DNA of 64,000 nucleotides from Mortierella sp. BCC40632 (GCA_011634665.1 WAEK01000006.1:639001-703000), one strand, 5' to 3'. Counted from the stretch's first letter, positions 33,504-45,041 are shown. Notes: generated by a model from the sequence alone, not told the origin. A program made the numbers and translations.

Positions 33504-33875
33504 CACCACACTTTAGTCACACCCAGCAAGCAACGCGTCAGAAAGGAATAAAAAGAAGAATGGTATGTCGAAACATACAAATCTGTAGAACAATGGGCTA
33601 AATCTCAGCAGCTCGTAGCAACAAGGCTACTCGACTGCTTACAATACCCTGTTCAATTAAAGTCGTCTGCAATGGATTTATCTCTTCCAATATTTGAAAT
33701 ACAGGCCTTGTGCCCAGAAAAATAAAAAGACCGATCACCTCTCACCAACTTCACCTTCCCCGAGTTTACCTTTTTTCTCATTTATTCGGTGAAGAGTAGA
33801 TTTTCTCTTTGTCTTTTCCTGGTTCCCTGTACCTTCATTTTTTTTTTTCTTTTTTTTTCATTTCTCTCGTTCATT
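33104..33875. other. Intergenic with 57-nt poly-T and a dispersed repeat
   Basis: Poly-T at 33447-33503. 33598-33690 (AATCTCAGCAGCTCGTAGCA, later GTCTGCAATGGATTTAT) has a diverged relative at 54868-54955. Confidence 0.6.
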
Positions 33876-34770
33876 ATGTCCGACTCGTCTCCCAACTCTC
33901 TTCCCAATACCCCGTTCTCCAACTTGCTCCTAAATGTCCCGCAGGCCAGTCCTTCAGGGAACCTGTTTTCGAAGGCTGACGAGGAGGACATTCATATGTC
34001 GGAATCCTCCGTCGCAACTGACTCCCAGGGAGGGGAGAGAAGAGTGGGACCTCGGCCTATGCGTGAGGGGCAGTTGCTCCTAAACCAGAAGTTTTCTTCT
34101 CCGTCTGTCTCGGTTGTGACGAGCCTAGACAGATGGAGGGAGGCTCAGGCGAGGGTCGCTGTGGCAGCTGGCGCCGCTCTTGAGGCTTTGAGGTCGAGGA
34201 GCTCAGACACGAGTACTCTTTGGCGTTCTCGGCTTCCCTGGAGAGGTTAGAGCTAGCGGTCAGACAGGAAGTCATCCGTGAGGGCTTTCTAGCTGCTGAA
34301 GTGCTCCCTATGGGTGTTCTACCTGCTGAGAAGGTGTCTTCCAGCAACAGGGACACACTGACCCCGCAGGAGAAGAAGGCTTCGCCCTTTTACGAGATGG
34401 GTCAGGAGCGTGAGGATTTTCTTGACGTACTGTTTTCCGCGCTCCCGTTGAGTGATTGGAAGGACGAGAGTGCCATGCCTAAGAGGATGGTGAAGGCCGT
34501 TTGGCAACATGTACTCTCCAAGCTGCCGGATGACAGCTCGCCATTAAGACAGGAGATCCGAGGGGGTCCCACTTAGGACGAGGCTGTCAAGGCTCTTCGA
34601 GAATGGGCACACAGGGAGGCACCATTCGCGGCGACAGAGGCTCTATTGGCCTGCACCTGGAAGAAAGGCGAGAACTTTTCTCGCTACAACCTGGATATCA
34701 GGAGTGCAGCCAATAGGTGTGGACCTATTGATGACTCGCAGGAGTCGAAGAGACTGTGAGGGTATCGCTT
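33876..34770 (+). pseudogene. Retrotransposon gag-like ORF (decayed, 3' truncated)
   Basis: ATG 33876 opens MSDSSPNSLPNTPFSNLLLN, then a helical region (LDRWREAQARVAVAAGAALE). A one-base-type frame change near 34190 leads into AFSASLERLELAVRQEVI and FLDVLFSALPLSDWKDESAM. A TAG at 34574 is followed by in-frame EAVKALREWAHREAPFAATE and TWKKGENFSRYNLDIR. The helical, charged, nucleocapsid-style layout suggests a gag or ORF1 protein of an LTR or LINE element. No RT follows; CRN relic copy 2 abuts on the other strand, so the element was truncated. Confidence 0.5.
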
Positions 34771-34774
34771 CTCC

Positions 34775-35670
34775 GTCCCATGCTTGTCACAGGAATAATG
34801 CTTTTATTGAAGGTAAACCTGCTGCACATCATGGAGTAGGTTTCAACCATGCTGGTGTACATGTTATCAAGGCAGAAGTTTCGGAAATCCTTGGCATGAT
34901 CTTGAGTGCGGGGTGCCGACACAGTGGATAGTGCCTTATCCCAAACACTTTTGTATAGTTGGGTTGAGCTCTAATGCAGCATCACCTAATTAAAAAAGCA
35001 CGGTCAAGAGTCGTGTAGGTGAGGAGATTACAAAACAAACTGTTACTCACTATGCAAGACTTTTGTATCTTTAGACAATTACCTGAGTAAAGACGGGGAC
35101 AACCTTGCGACAGTTGATACGGATAAAGAAGACTATGTCTGATTCCGGTAGATAAGAGTTATGGAAGAACGGAGGCACGGGTGTGCCGTTCCGCATCGAT
35201 TGGTGGTTCACATGCGCGTCCATAAACTCAAGCTCGTTCATCGACATCTTTTTCATAGGCGGTGCTTGCAGAAAATAGAGATATCTTCAGACAACAATCC
35301 TCACCTCGCCGTCAAGATATGAATGACACAGCGCAGTGGACAACAGTGTACTGGGATAAAAGCAATCTGAATGGTAGCTAGGAAGTGATGTCAATGAGCA
35401 AGATGACACAGATGCCAAGACTAAAAGTGGAATGAAAATTAGCGGAGAATAGGATGGGTTGCTCACATAGTCGTCCTAATCTTGATTAGAAGCACGCCAA
35501 TGAGAACATCTGCTTCAATACAAAAGCATATGGCCATCTTGTCAATGATGGGCATCTTGAGGCTGCCGATGGTCTTGGTTGACTCAATCTCGGCAGGGAA
35601 CGGAAGTTGTTTCTTTGTAGACAAAACAGAACAGAGTCAAGTTGGTGTCGGTTATGGTGATATGAAGCAT
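34775..35670 (-). pseudogene. CRN relic copy 2 (internal deletion)
   Basis: ATG 35670 opens MLHITITDTNLTLFCFVYKE, the CRN header motif (L.LFC.V). The NTPase part is missing. At 35071-35256 the C-terminal block resumes with EFMDAHVNHQSMRNGTPVPP and SDIVFFIRINCRKVVPVF, and near 34800-34925 comes KDFRNFCLDNMYTSMV. Each has a counterpart in copy 1 (DLMDAYVIHQSTRNNMPVAP, LVFLIRIDGARLVLVF, KSFRKYCPDNVYISMI). It therefore retains the header and nuclease-like domain only, with stops. Confidence 0.65.
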
Positions 35671-36944
35671 GGAAGCTGAGAGGGAAGGAAAAGAGGTGAT
35701 GTCGAAAGAAAGAAAGTAGTTGTGGTGGGGTACCAAGTAGCCCCCTTCATGAGGCATACGACTCTGCGTATTGATCTGCGAGCGAACAGTCGCAGGCAGT
35801 TGGCGAAGAGGCGCCACCCGTTAGGGTTGAATCCGTGGGCTGCATCCTGCTGATGTGCTTTTGGTCGGGCTAGAATACTCTGTCTGGGATAGCAGCTCTT
35901 TCTGGGGTACAAAGACAAGCTTGACTGGAGCCAACCAAGTGTCTGTATCGTCCTGTCAAGAGCAGTGGAATTACCCACCCCCATAGAGACGCTGGAGATC
36001 TTTTGTATGCAAGGCGTGTAAAAGGCACGCAATAGGTTCCCTTCGCTGTGAGGCATCAAGAGGAACGACGCGCGCATGACAAGGTGCAAAGAGGTCTCCT
36101 TGTCAGTTGACAAACAGCGGCTCTTGTAGGAATGCAGCAACGCGTGTTCATTTAGGCTACTAACTAGAGCAGCCATCGCATGTCGCTCGAAGGCATATCG
36201 GATGAATGCTGTGCAGACCACCGTCAAAGGAAAGGAGAATAAAGAAGCAGAGGTGAAGAAAGAAAATGATGAGAGAGGCAATCGAGCGAGCGAATGTTCA
36301 CTTAACTAAGATCTTTGAGTGTCAAACACACCGTCAAAAGAGGAAAAGCAGCGTAAAAAAAGGTCTTCAATGACAAGTGTAATGAGCTCTTGCACCCACA
36401 TTTCAACCGCTGGTACCATAATGCAAGCGATTTCGACAATGCTGTGGTAACTGGAGGGCAGCATTTTCGTGGAGACTGTGTCTTCAATGTCGAGAATCAA
36501 ATGCGGTAGCGAGCACGGTTTTACTCAAACGAGCATCAAGAAGCACACGACGTTGCCATTCTTCCAAGACAAAGCTGGCAGGCAAGGTAATGATGCTTTT
36601 CCCGCCAACGAACAAGGCTCAAAGCTTGGTCTTGCACTCACATTTCAGCCGCCGGTACTCTTGATCTTTGTGCGTACTAGCCAGGTCTTCCGAAGGCCAG
36701 ATGCATCTGTCATAGTGCAAAGAGTAGCGAACACGATTTTACTCAAATGGGCATCAAGACGAAACATCTGCCTTCATCATTCCTCCCATTGCGCGCCTTG
36801 TTAGGATGACAGTTACTGAGATAGTGTTGCAAGAAGAGTGGATGCAACTGTAACGTGCCTCTTTCTTCTCTTTCTTGGTATTACTGCTCATTTTGCTTTC
36901 TCAGTCTCGGTTATCAGGGTGATCAACAGTAAAAACCACGTGGC
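35671..36944. other. No gene supported
   Basis: Open frames on the minus strand (35652-36281, 36306-36500) have no motif I recognise. They may be remains of the same element-rich neighbourhood. Confidence 0.35.
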
Positions 36945-39434
36945 ATGGCTGGACTCACAGAAAGAGAGCTCTTTGCATCTCAATTTGACTTTGTTGATGA
37001 GGAGAATGCAGTTACTGAATGTTCAGCGCTTCTGCACCATCCTCAAGTCAAAGCTGAGAAAAGGAATGCTTCCACGAGAAACATTCTGGTCAAAAGCAAA
37101 AGGCACTGGTTGCAGCCAAGAATGAGTTCAAGCAAAGAAGCTTGTTAATTGGGACAGGAGATGTCACGCCTCGGACGATTAACGAGGCAACACTATTGCT
37201 CTCTAGCTCACAGCATTGTAAGCAGATGTAATTCAGTCAGCTCGGCATGTGCCCTTCTGGGTTCACCTTTCTTACTATCTGTACATCTGCTTTTCTTTTT
37301 TTTTTTTTTTTTTTTTGTAGCGCTCGCCGTCTCATCGCACCTCTCAAGCAACTCAAACTTGCAACTGGGCAAAGAGAAATTTGTCACATCAAAAACAACG
37401 AAGAGGCTGCTGTATGGTCAAAGTATTGCTCGCAGCGCATCTGCTGAAGATCGAAAAAGCTTTGTGATTTATCTACACCACGCTGCTATTAGTACATGAC
37501 TCCAAGAATCCGACCCAAACCCAGAAGAGGGCCAAGAAGAGCGAAGCAGATTGTCAGCTTGTAGGACCTTCCATCAATTTGCAAGCGCATCTGCAACACC
37601 ATCCGCGAGCAGGAGTTCATTATCAACGAAAGGACGAGAAAAGAAGGTAGTGTATCCATGTTTGCTTACACCAGAATGATCAGGCTGGGCCTGCCATTAC
37701 ACTAACTCACCATATCGTTTAAGGTGGATGGCAAGATTGATCGTAAAACTATCAAGGCACGAGAGGAAGTAAGTCTTACTTCACAACGCGATAGATATTG
37801 CTATCGTTTGCCACAAGCGCTCACAAACCTTCTATTTTTCTCTCATACAACGATAGCGATATGCTCGGATGGATCGAAGAAAATTCTGGTATCTTCAAGC
37901 AGGTGGATGTGTAGAAGATATCCTCATGAAGTTCAACTTCACAAATGGGGCTACTGTCAAGCAAGTCTCAGTATTTTATCTAGTCTCATTTGCTCCGCAC
38001 CCTACTGTCTTTCGACGAGTTGCCTAACAAAAAGTTCGCTTATCACTCTTACCTGTCTATAACACTCTCGTTTGCGATAGATTTTAGGTGCTCGACTACG
38101 AAATGCCTTCCTTCAAAGGATCAATGGTAGGAAGATACTTTATGCCGCTTATTTGCGCTACCAACAATCCCTGAAGAAACTGAAAGTGCATCCTGCGTCT
38201 GGCCCATCGTTTTCAGATGCATCGACCAATGACTGACGTGAACATTCCTTTTGAAGATGTCTTTTCCTGTGAGCTTGTGTTAGACTCGTTTCGATCGTGG
38301 TAAGCTACTTTACAGGCTAAAAGGTCTCCACTCCACAATATTACATGAAAACATGTATTTAATGAAAGCCAGTTGAACACCCTATGTATGGCACGTCTGT
38401 ACAGTCGCAACCCAAGTCCATTCAGGAGCTGTTAGATGATATTGATGACTTGTTCGAGATCGACGGCGAAAAGTATGGTATCGACTCGACACAGTGCAAG
38501 AATTCGGGTCGTTCCCTGAACAATGATCGCACACTTAAGCGGAAGCATATGGGAAAGAAGATGGACTAGGTGGCCCGCGATGCCACCCCCTTGTTTAGCT
38601 GGATGATAATGGGGCGACAGAAGTCGTTTGACCCACAGTCATCCAAATTTCTGCGAGTTTGGCGTCGATCTTCTGAGAGAGACGTCTACAATCGCGAAGA
38701 ACAGAATCCAGGAGAAAGACGATGCCCGTTTCAACACACGCTCAAGATTCTTTGCGCTCTATGGCGGCGGTAAGAACTCTGTATCAATATCGCCTTCTGC
38801 AAATAGTTTTTAGCCTGGACTGGAAACTATATCCTACAAATAATATTGTCCATTCCATCCGGTTTGACCTTAGTTTGCGCTGCTTATCTGAGGATTAACA
38901 GCCCCCTTCGCAGTAGCCCCGTGCAACAGGCCGTGCGTAATCCATGAAAATAGGAAAAGAAAAACAAAACAGGTGAAGTGGACCATACGTATTCCCTTTT
39001 AGACCCCGGATACCAATCCTTCGACTTGCGCCCTGGATTGAGTAACCATCTAATCTCAATGAATGGGCATGGATGCTTTCGTCTCCCACCAACGACGGCC
39101 GATGTTCTCCCAATAGTGAGAGGGATCGTGCACTTGCTACAAACAAGAGTAAAGTTGTACTGTTTGTTTTTGCTATTTACGAAACCATATCCAACTTTAG
39201 CTCAGAGAAATTAAAACCCTACTGACCTCTTTCTAGATGTGCATGAAAGAGACAGTTAAGGTATACAGGGAGCTGTCGCTGCCTTTGCATGACGAACTGG
39301 TCACTTTCCATCAACCGACGATGATGACTTTGGACAAGACCGGTCGTGGATGTACCATGACGATCCTATCATTGACACCACCGATCATGTTGCCTCCTCC
39401 CTCTTGGATGGCCACACTCGACATCCAGCACTGA
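36945..39434 (+). pseudogene. Relic of a multi-exon gene of unknown family
   Basis: Coding-looking pieces on the plus strand include ELFASQFDFVDEENAVTECS at 36.97 kb and VDGKIDRKTIKAREE at 37.72-37.77, bounded by a CAG/AAG acceptor and GTAAGT. A further piece, RYARMDRRKFWYLQAGGCVE, starts at 37.86. Then come MHRPMTDVNIPFEDVFSCEL, QSQPKSIQELLDDIDDLFEI (38.4) and NFCEFGVDLLRETSTIAKNR (38.65). After an interruption holding dispersed repeat copy B, an exon begins at an AG acceptor near 39236 (CMKETVKVYRELSLPLHDEL) and stops at 39434. The intron-like signals are good, but frames break and the total is scrambled. I do not know the family. Confidence 0.4.
38865..38987. repeat. Dispersed repeat, copy B
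   Basis: Counterpart of 29438-29560. Lies inside the relic gene at 36.9-39.4 kb, splitting its last two coding blocks. Confidence 0.8.
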
Positions 39435-39555
39435 TAGTGACCATGAAGAGTCTGAATAAATGAATGTTAGCAGCTGCTAGCGGCTCGTCGCGGAGATTTT
39501 CATTTCCATGTAGTTAGAATCTAGCTGAGCGTACTAGCATTTCTTCATTTGTGGA

Positions 39556-40180
39556 TTAAACTGGAGGCATGTTGTTGGTATTCTCTGGAACAACCGTGAT
39601 GAATATTTTTCTATGTCCGAAGGTGGTGCTAATACGTGTATTGAAACGACATAATGCTTTTACGTTCACGAGTTTCCCAAATGGAATAGAGTGTAAAATC
39701 GACGCATACTCACCTAATAATTTTTTGTTCTCATCTTTATCCTCTTTCATTTTCCCTACATGGTGGTGCCCACACACTATATTTTTACAGAACACTCTTG
39801 GTTCGAAGAGTGTCGGTGCTATCGCTGTACTCTCAACAAAGAATCCCTCCGGTAGCAGACTCACTGTAATAGATGGAACGAAGGACAGCTGAACAGCCGC
39901 CTCTGCTCTTCTTGTCCACTAGGCCCTGCTTGTCCGCCCCCCTGCTGCATAGATTTAAAGATCAAAAAATCGGAATTAAAGGGCATAATCATAAAAAATC
40001 GCCAAAAAGTTGATTGTTTTCCTCTTTTCTGCAGTACTATGTTCCAAGGGGTATCCAAAATGTCTTCAGAGCAGGACCGTAGTCAAGCAATATGGTTTAC
40101 CCCTGTATCACGGACATGAAGCGTGGGCTTTCAAAAATTGACATGAGTAAAATGGTTGACAGCGAGTAGATCATTCTTCA
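39556..40180 (-). other. Possible spliced hypothetical gene
   Basis: An exon-like frame 39556-39864 starts right after a TATTACAG acceptor and encodes LLPEGFFVESTAIAPTLFEP, ending ITVVPENTNNMPPV. An upstream ATG near 40183 begins MIYSLSTILLMSIFES, a weak signal-peptide-like segment, but I could not connect them with confident donors. The pattern LVNVKALCRFN..KIFITVV is beta-rich. Function unknown. Confidence 0.3.
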
Positions 40181-40189
40181 CAATCCTTG

Positions 40190-41172
40190 GCTATTGACAA
40201 AATACAATGCCTATATCATCGTGTAACAAGAGTGCGATCAGTAGGGGAAGAGGGTGATGAGACTAAGGGTGACTTGAACAGGAACAGGGACAAGAACTGT
40301 GAACTGTGAGGAAGAGCTGTTGTTTATCTAAAGAGAGGAGAGGGAAATTTGTACAAGGTCTCTAATTTGAGTAGAGCTGCTTCAGTCGGGTTTCGAACCC
40401 ACTGCACAGGCACAGGCATGGGGCACGTGACCCTAGGAAGGAAGAAGGAAGGAAATACGAAGGATGCATTTTAGATAGTTTTCATTCGCAGGTATAATCT
40501 CGCTTCAGTACCAAGTGGTAAGAGGGCGGCATGAGCCGCCATGGTGTCCTATAAACTCTACATACCCATGTAGGATCTTTGTTAACAAAAAAAAAAAAAA
40601 AAAAAAAAAACCTGCCGAGAATAGGAAGTGACCCTGCACATAAACTACTAATCAACTACCTTCTTCGAGTTGGTATTGCTCGGGGTCCATCTTCACGGAA
40701 GGTAATCATGACGACTGCGTCAAAACAATAAGACACTATTGATTCCCACCTTTCTGGTGATAGCACAAACTACAACTATGAGAAGCAATTAATCTGATAT
40801 CCGATCTTTTGGCACGGAATAATCCTTTCACGCTAAACCTCAATAAATGGCCTGGGCTATTAGTGAAAGACATATGAGAATTTCCCGAGTGCAATGAAGG
40901 ATGTGGCGGGGATTGGAGAGCATTGTTTCAAGGTGAGTAGAGGGGGATTGCAGGTGATGCGAGAAGAGAAATTTTCTACATTTTTATTATGCTGCGAAAG
41001 GAAGGCGAAAAGACTGAGGATCAGCCGAGATTGACTGTAGTTGCCGCTGCTCTTGAGGTTCTTATGACAAAAGTGTCGAAAAAAAAATTTCTTGATAGAG
41101 AAAAGTTGCGAAAAAGATTTTTGTAGCCAAATTCCAATGACAGATACTTGAAATCAATTGAAAAAAGGGGCA
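40190..41172. other. Intergenic; tRNA-like traces and poly-A
   Basis: Near 40390 the minus strand has GTGGGTTCGAAACCCGA, a B-box/T-arm-like motif. Near 40505 the plus strand has TACCAAGTGGTAAGAG, A-box-like, ending in a 26-nt A-tract (40587-40612). These may be pieces of tRNA-derived SINEs; no complete tRNA fold was seen. Confidence 0.3.
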
Positions 41173-42017
41173 CTATTGTTGATGCTGTTTTATCCAGAAG
41201 CTTAGCCCTACAAAGTCAAGAGGAGCAGGCCACTGCCCATCACGAAGAAACCGCAATACAACACTGGACATATTCATGGCAGCATTGCGGTCCTGGTCGC
41301 GCTCCCAATTGCACTCATCGCAGACTACCGGCCGGTCCCTTACTCTTATCCGAAAGTGACACGAACAGCAAATAATCGATGTTCGGAACTCTGGGATCTT
41401 GACCAGCTTGATCACTGGTGTTTTCCTGCTCCTCGTTAAGGCCTTGACGAGATTTCGAGTCTATCAATACCAGGAGATAACAGGATAGTAGAGTTTTTTC
41501 AATTATCGCTAACTTCTCTCAGACGAACCTGAGATGCTTTTCCGTTGAATTAAATTCCAGGTAAAGCTGTTGCCGTCATGGCTCTGACGTTTCTAACAAC
41601 GGAAATTACCATCACCTATGCCGATCACAAGTGGCGACTGCAGAATGACCTTACAATAAGTTGTCAACACAGTATTCAGCTTCAGAAATTCTCGTTTGTA
41701 GAGAGATCTGGCAAACTTCTTCTAGCAACTCGTTAACGACTCGGAATTTAGGAGCGCTCCGCATTCATTCTCTCGTAGCCTATTTACCTCGTCCCTGAGT
41801 TGCTGATATGGAGCCAAATTTTAATTTTTGATAACTCTAACGGAACTCTTAATATCCTCATCATGTTGGAAGAGTATTGCCTGAAGAGCTTAGTCTGATG
41901 GAGACCTATCATGGACATGCCTCCACATCCGTAAGATTGCAGCTGTAGCCTCATCAAGGCCATGCCGCAGGGCCTCCCGGTAATGGAACCGGTCTTACTT
42001 AAACCTAACACTGCCAT
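41173..42017 (-). pseudogene. TnpB/Fanzor-like RNA-guided nuclease relic (C-terminal)
   Basis: The frame 41415-41173 carries a classic TnpB-type end: EFRTSIICCSCHFRI and VVCDECNWERDQDRNAAMNM. The two CxxC pairs form the zinc ribbon, and DQDRNAAMN matches the RuvC-III D.D.NAA.N motif. Upstream in other frames near 41625, VIGIGDGNFR may correspond to the RuvC-II/bridge region, and further pieces reach about 42017. Stops and frame changes throughout show it is dead. Eukaryotic TnpB homologues (Fanzor) are known in fungi and their mobile elements. No flanking end or guide-RNA region was identified. Confidence 0.65.
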
Positions 42018-42293
42018 AAAAGGGTCGGAGAATCGATGCCTCCTTTGCTACGTTGAATAGATACCAGAAGCCCCTTGGGTTTGTGCTACCTTTTCTTTAT
42101 TTAATGCTGGACTTTCGAGTGGAAATAAAGAATAATTACATTGTAAAGGATCACTGCTCTCCTTGAAGAATAATGAATGAAGGCGATACTTTTTTTTTTC
42201 TTTTTCTTTTTCTTTTTTTCTAAGGGAGATGGCGGTACAATGAGCAATCTCTGGAAATGGGTAGGAGAATGCATTTTTCAACTTGAGGATTTT

Positions 42294-42623
42294 TTAAGCA
42301 CTGCTAAACTGAGCGCACTTGTACTCCCTCCTTCCTCCCATCGGCAAATAGGTACACTGGCTAGGGACAGGGCATGGGGGTCCAGGGCAGACCAACTTTT
42401 CATTGCAAAAGTCCTTGCACTGTTGTCTCTTTACACTGTTACAATCAGGCATGCCAACTTGGCAGCTGACATCGGCAGTGCAAACACAGTAGTACATGTC
42501 AGCGTTTCCAAGCTGGAAGGTTCGGCAAAGACTCTCCTGTCTGGCAGTGCAAGGAAGAAGAGAACCTGCCATGCACGCTTGAGCAAAGGCAACAGCCGCA
42601 AGAGCAATATATGTGATCTTCAT
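42294..42623 (-). CDS. Small secreted cysteine-rich protein, 109 aa
   Basis: Signal peptide MKITYIALAAVAFAQACMAG, then a mature protein with 12 cysteines: PCTARQESLC, YYCVCTADVSCQVGMPDC, QCKDFCNEKLVC, PPCPVPSQC and KCAQFSSA. The even, dense Cys spacing suggests six disulfides. No named family recognised. Likely extracellular: effector, inhibitor or surface protein (inference). Its leader holds a 100-nt intron ending 12 nt before the ATG, and a TATA box lies 200 nt upstream, the same architecture as the other small secreted-protein genes here. Two 68-bp repeats lie just beyond the TATA box. Confidence 0.85.
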   Translation of the reverse strand: MKITYIALAAVAFAQACMAGSLLPCTARQESLCRTFQLGNADMYYCVCTADVSCQVGMPDCNSVKRQQCKDFCNEKLVCPGPPCPVPSQCTYLPMGGRREYKCAQFSSA

Positions 42624-42822
42624 GGTGAAAAAAGTCTATGAGTAGCAAGAAGCGCTAGTGAGTGTTCGTGAAATGTTTGTTGCCCTTCCTTAAGTCCTCG
42701 ATAAAAATTTGATATGGTTGAGAGTGCGTACTTACGGCGATTTGAGCAAAAAATAGGGGGGAGGGGAGGATTAGAGAAGTGTGCGCTAGTGACTCAGGTT
42801 GAAGAAGCATTCCCCTTTTATA
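42624..42822 (-). promoter_or_regulatory. Leader intron (42636-42735) and TATA box (42815-42822)
   Basis: TATAAAAG at 42815-42822 (minus). Leader exon ends ATCGCC, then GTAAGTACG..GCTACTCATAG (100 nt), then ACTTTTTTCACC and the ATG. Confidence 0.65.
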
Positions 42823-42880
42823 ACAGAGGGAATCAATCATGACTTCGCAACTTCGGGATATACCATGGTATGTAGAAATC

Positions 42881-43016
42881 TCATGCAACGGGACGAGAAT
42901 AATCTCGCGGTAAACTCAAACGAGGCAACCCGGTGATTTATCAAAACGTCATGCAACAGGGCGGGATTTAATTCGCGGTAAACTTGAAGGAAGAAACCTT
43001 GTAATCTCTATTCTCA
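42881..43016. repeat. Two tandem 68-bp repeats upstream of the secreted-protein promoter
   Basis: Both copies begin TCATGCAAC.GG.CG.GA and share TCGCGGTAAACT. They are diverged (about 70% by eye) and sit 60-200 nt upstream of the TATA box at 42815, so they could hold regulatory sites. Confidence 0.6.
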
Positions 43017-43361
43017 AAAGCAACCAGTAAGTGTTCAAAGCGAGTAACTTACGCCAACAGATTTGGCAACGCCTTGCGTTCACCAATGGACATCCGGAAT
43101 TATGGGGTTGTCGAAAGTATCTTAGTTGTTCGTTTGAATGGCAGTAATGTGGTATGATCCAATACTTACATGGGTTACATGAATATCGTGTGAGTTGGTT
43201 GGGGGAAAAGCTTTGAGCATGACTTGATTGTATTATATTTCAAGCGGATCCTTTAATTTTCGGATATGGATAATACCGTATTCCGTCCAGGAGCCTATGG
43301 ATTGGATTTGGATTTGACCAATTTGGCGAATGAGGAACTCAAGTAACACTTCTCTTGTCCA

Positions 43362-43661
43362 TTAAACGAGGCAACGTGAGAAAAAAAAAAGGTTTATCGG
43401 AGTTCTGGCTACCCTTTTTAGATTCTTCCCGCAAGCATTCCGGTATTCTTTAATACCGTAGTGACGAAAATCTTCACAACTATTCGATCCACTGGGGCCT
43501 TTCGTTTGACACCCTCGGTCCAGAACCTGAAGGGGGGCAGGAGATGGAAGGTTTGGGTCTGGGATAGAAATTGGGGCCAGTTGACCAAGGGTAATGGCCG
43601 TCGGCATCTTTGGGTTGAAGGTACAGGAGGCGTCCCAGTCCAAGAAGGTATCCCTGCACAA
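43362..43661 (-). other. Possible exon of a Cys-containing protein
   Basis: A minus-strand frame reads CRDTFLDWDASCTFNPKMPT, later DRGCQTKGPSGSNSCEDFRH and YRNACGKNLKRV, with six cysteines. It lacks a signal peptide or good start, so at most it is an exon or remnant of another secreted-protein gene. Confidence 0.25.
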
Positions 43662-45041
43662 TGTTTCAAATGTTGTGTCGTACCATTACATCCCTATGCA
43701 AGTAAGTTTTGCACTTTGAACTCTTCGCATGTAGGTCACTTCTTGGAGCTGTAATGTCATTCACACCCACTAAGATGTATCCCAGTAACCATGCCTAGCA
43801 AAAATCTACAGTATTAGGGTCTGCTGAGTGAAAGGTAAAGAATTGAGCTTTTCCCTTAACAATCCCAATGACATCCCTGTGCAGTTATTGTCGCTCCTCT
43901 CGCCTCTGTCCGATAACCTTCAGTAAGTGATTGGAAATCATACCGTATTCTTCATTAGCAACTCTCTTTGCATTCCACAGACTAGCAGTATCTTCCCATA
44001 GTACCCATGGCGGCCTTCATGGCAGTCTTCTGGGGCCCTGGATGTTGAATATATGTGCTTTGACACCAGTTCAATTAGCTGGTTTTGGTGGAGTCGTTAA
44101 AATAAATGGTAATAAAGTTTGTCCTGCTGGTGATAAGACATGATGCTCCTGCAATCGTAAGACACTTTGCCACGCTCACATCCCATCCCTTGATCCTCCT
44201 CCGTGCCTTGAACAACTCACACTCCCGGATGTTACACTGCACCGCTCCATGTACCTCGACTGTGTTGATTCCCCCTCTAATAACTCTTCAGCCCCGCACC
44301 AACTGTACTGCCTAGAAGCAATATGCGCACATTTGAGATGACTGGCACTCATTGGTCATCCATACTACTCCGTATTGCAAATGCTGTTCTCGCATTTTTT
44401 GCCTCTCCATCTTTCATACCCGCCAATCCTGTTCCCCACTTCTGTTTCTGCCCCATTCAAAAATACCAGTATCTTTTTGTTTGGCTGATCCTTGGGCCAC
44501 TAGCTAGATGATGATTTCTCTTTCCAGTGTGATTAGCCACATATTACTGTCGACATCTCATCCATCCACAATTTAAGAATGACATTGTAAAATCAGCTTT
44601 TACTGTGTTTTTTTTTGCTCGCAATCTTGACTGAGGAAAGGGATCGAGAAAGCGGGTGCTTAGATTTGTTCGGGGCAAGCATAAAGATAGCATTTAATAA
44701 AAGTGAGAGTAGAGAGAACAAAGCATTCTTGAGGCGAGTCCTGATCGCATTTCTCCCTGAGGATTCAGCAGTAAGAGACTTATGTACGAAACTTGGACCG
44801 AAGGTTAGGAATGAATAAGCTGCCTGTATTCTGACAGGAAGGATAGAAATCATATACCCCAGATTTCCTCCAAACGTAGAGGGAGTCCCTCCTTATTTTT
44901 TTTTTCTTTTTACACCACACAGGCCCAAAGACTATTGGGTCGCTTGCTCATGTTGCACTGAGGGCTCCTCTGGTGATCATAGCCAATGTAATTTTCAGAG
45001 CGATAGTACACCTGTATGAGTTCTCGCTGATCCGTTGTATT

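Noticed and set aside
35652..36281. 209-codon minus-strand open frame as a gene
   Set aside because: No motif, no promoter or start support, and it overlaps the CRN relic start; left unannotated.
40370..40460. tRNA gene on the minus strand
   Set aside because: A good T-arm-like motif (GGTTCGAAACC) but no D arm or acceptor stem at proper spacing.
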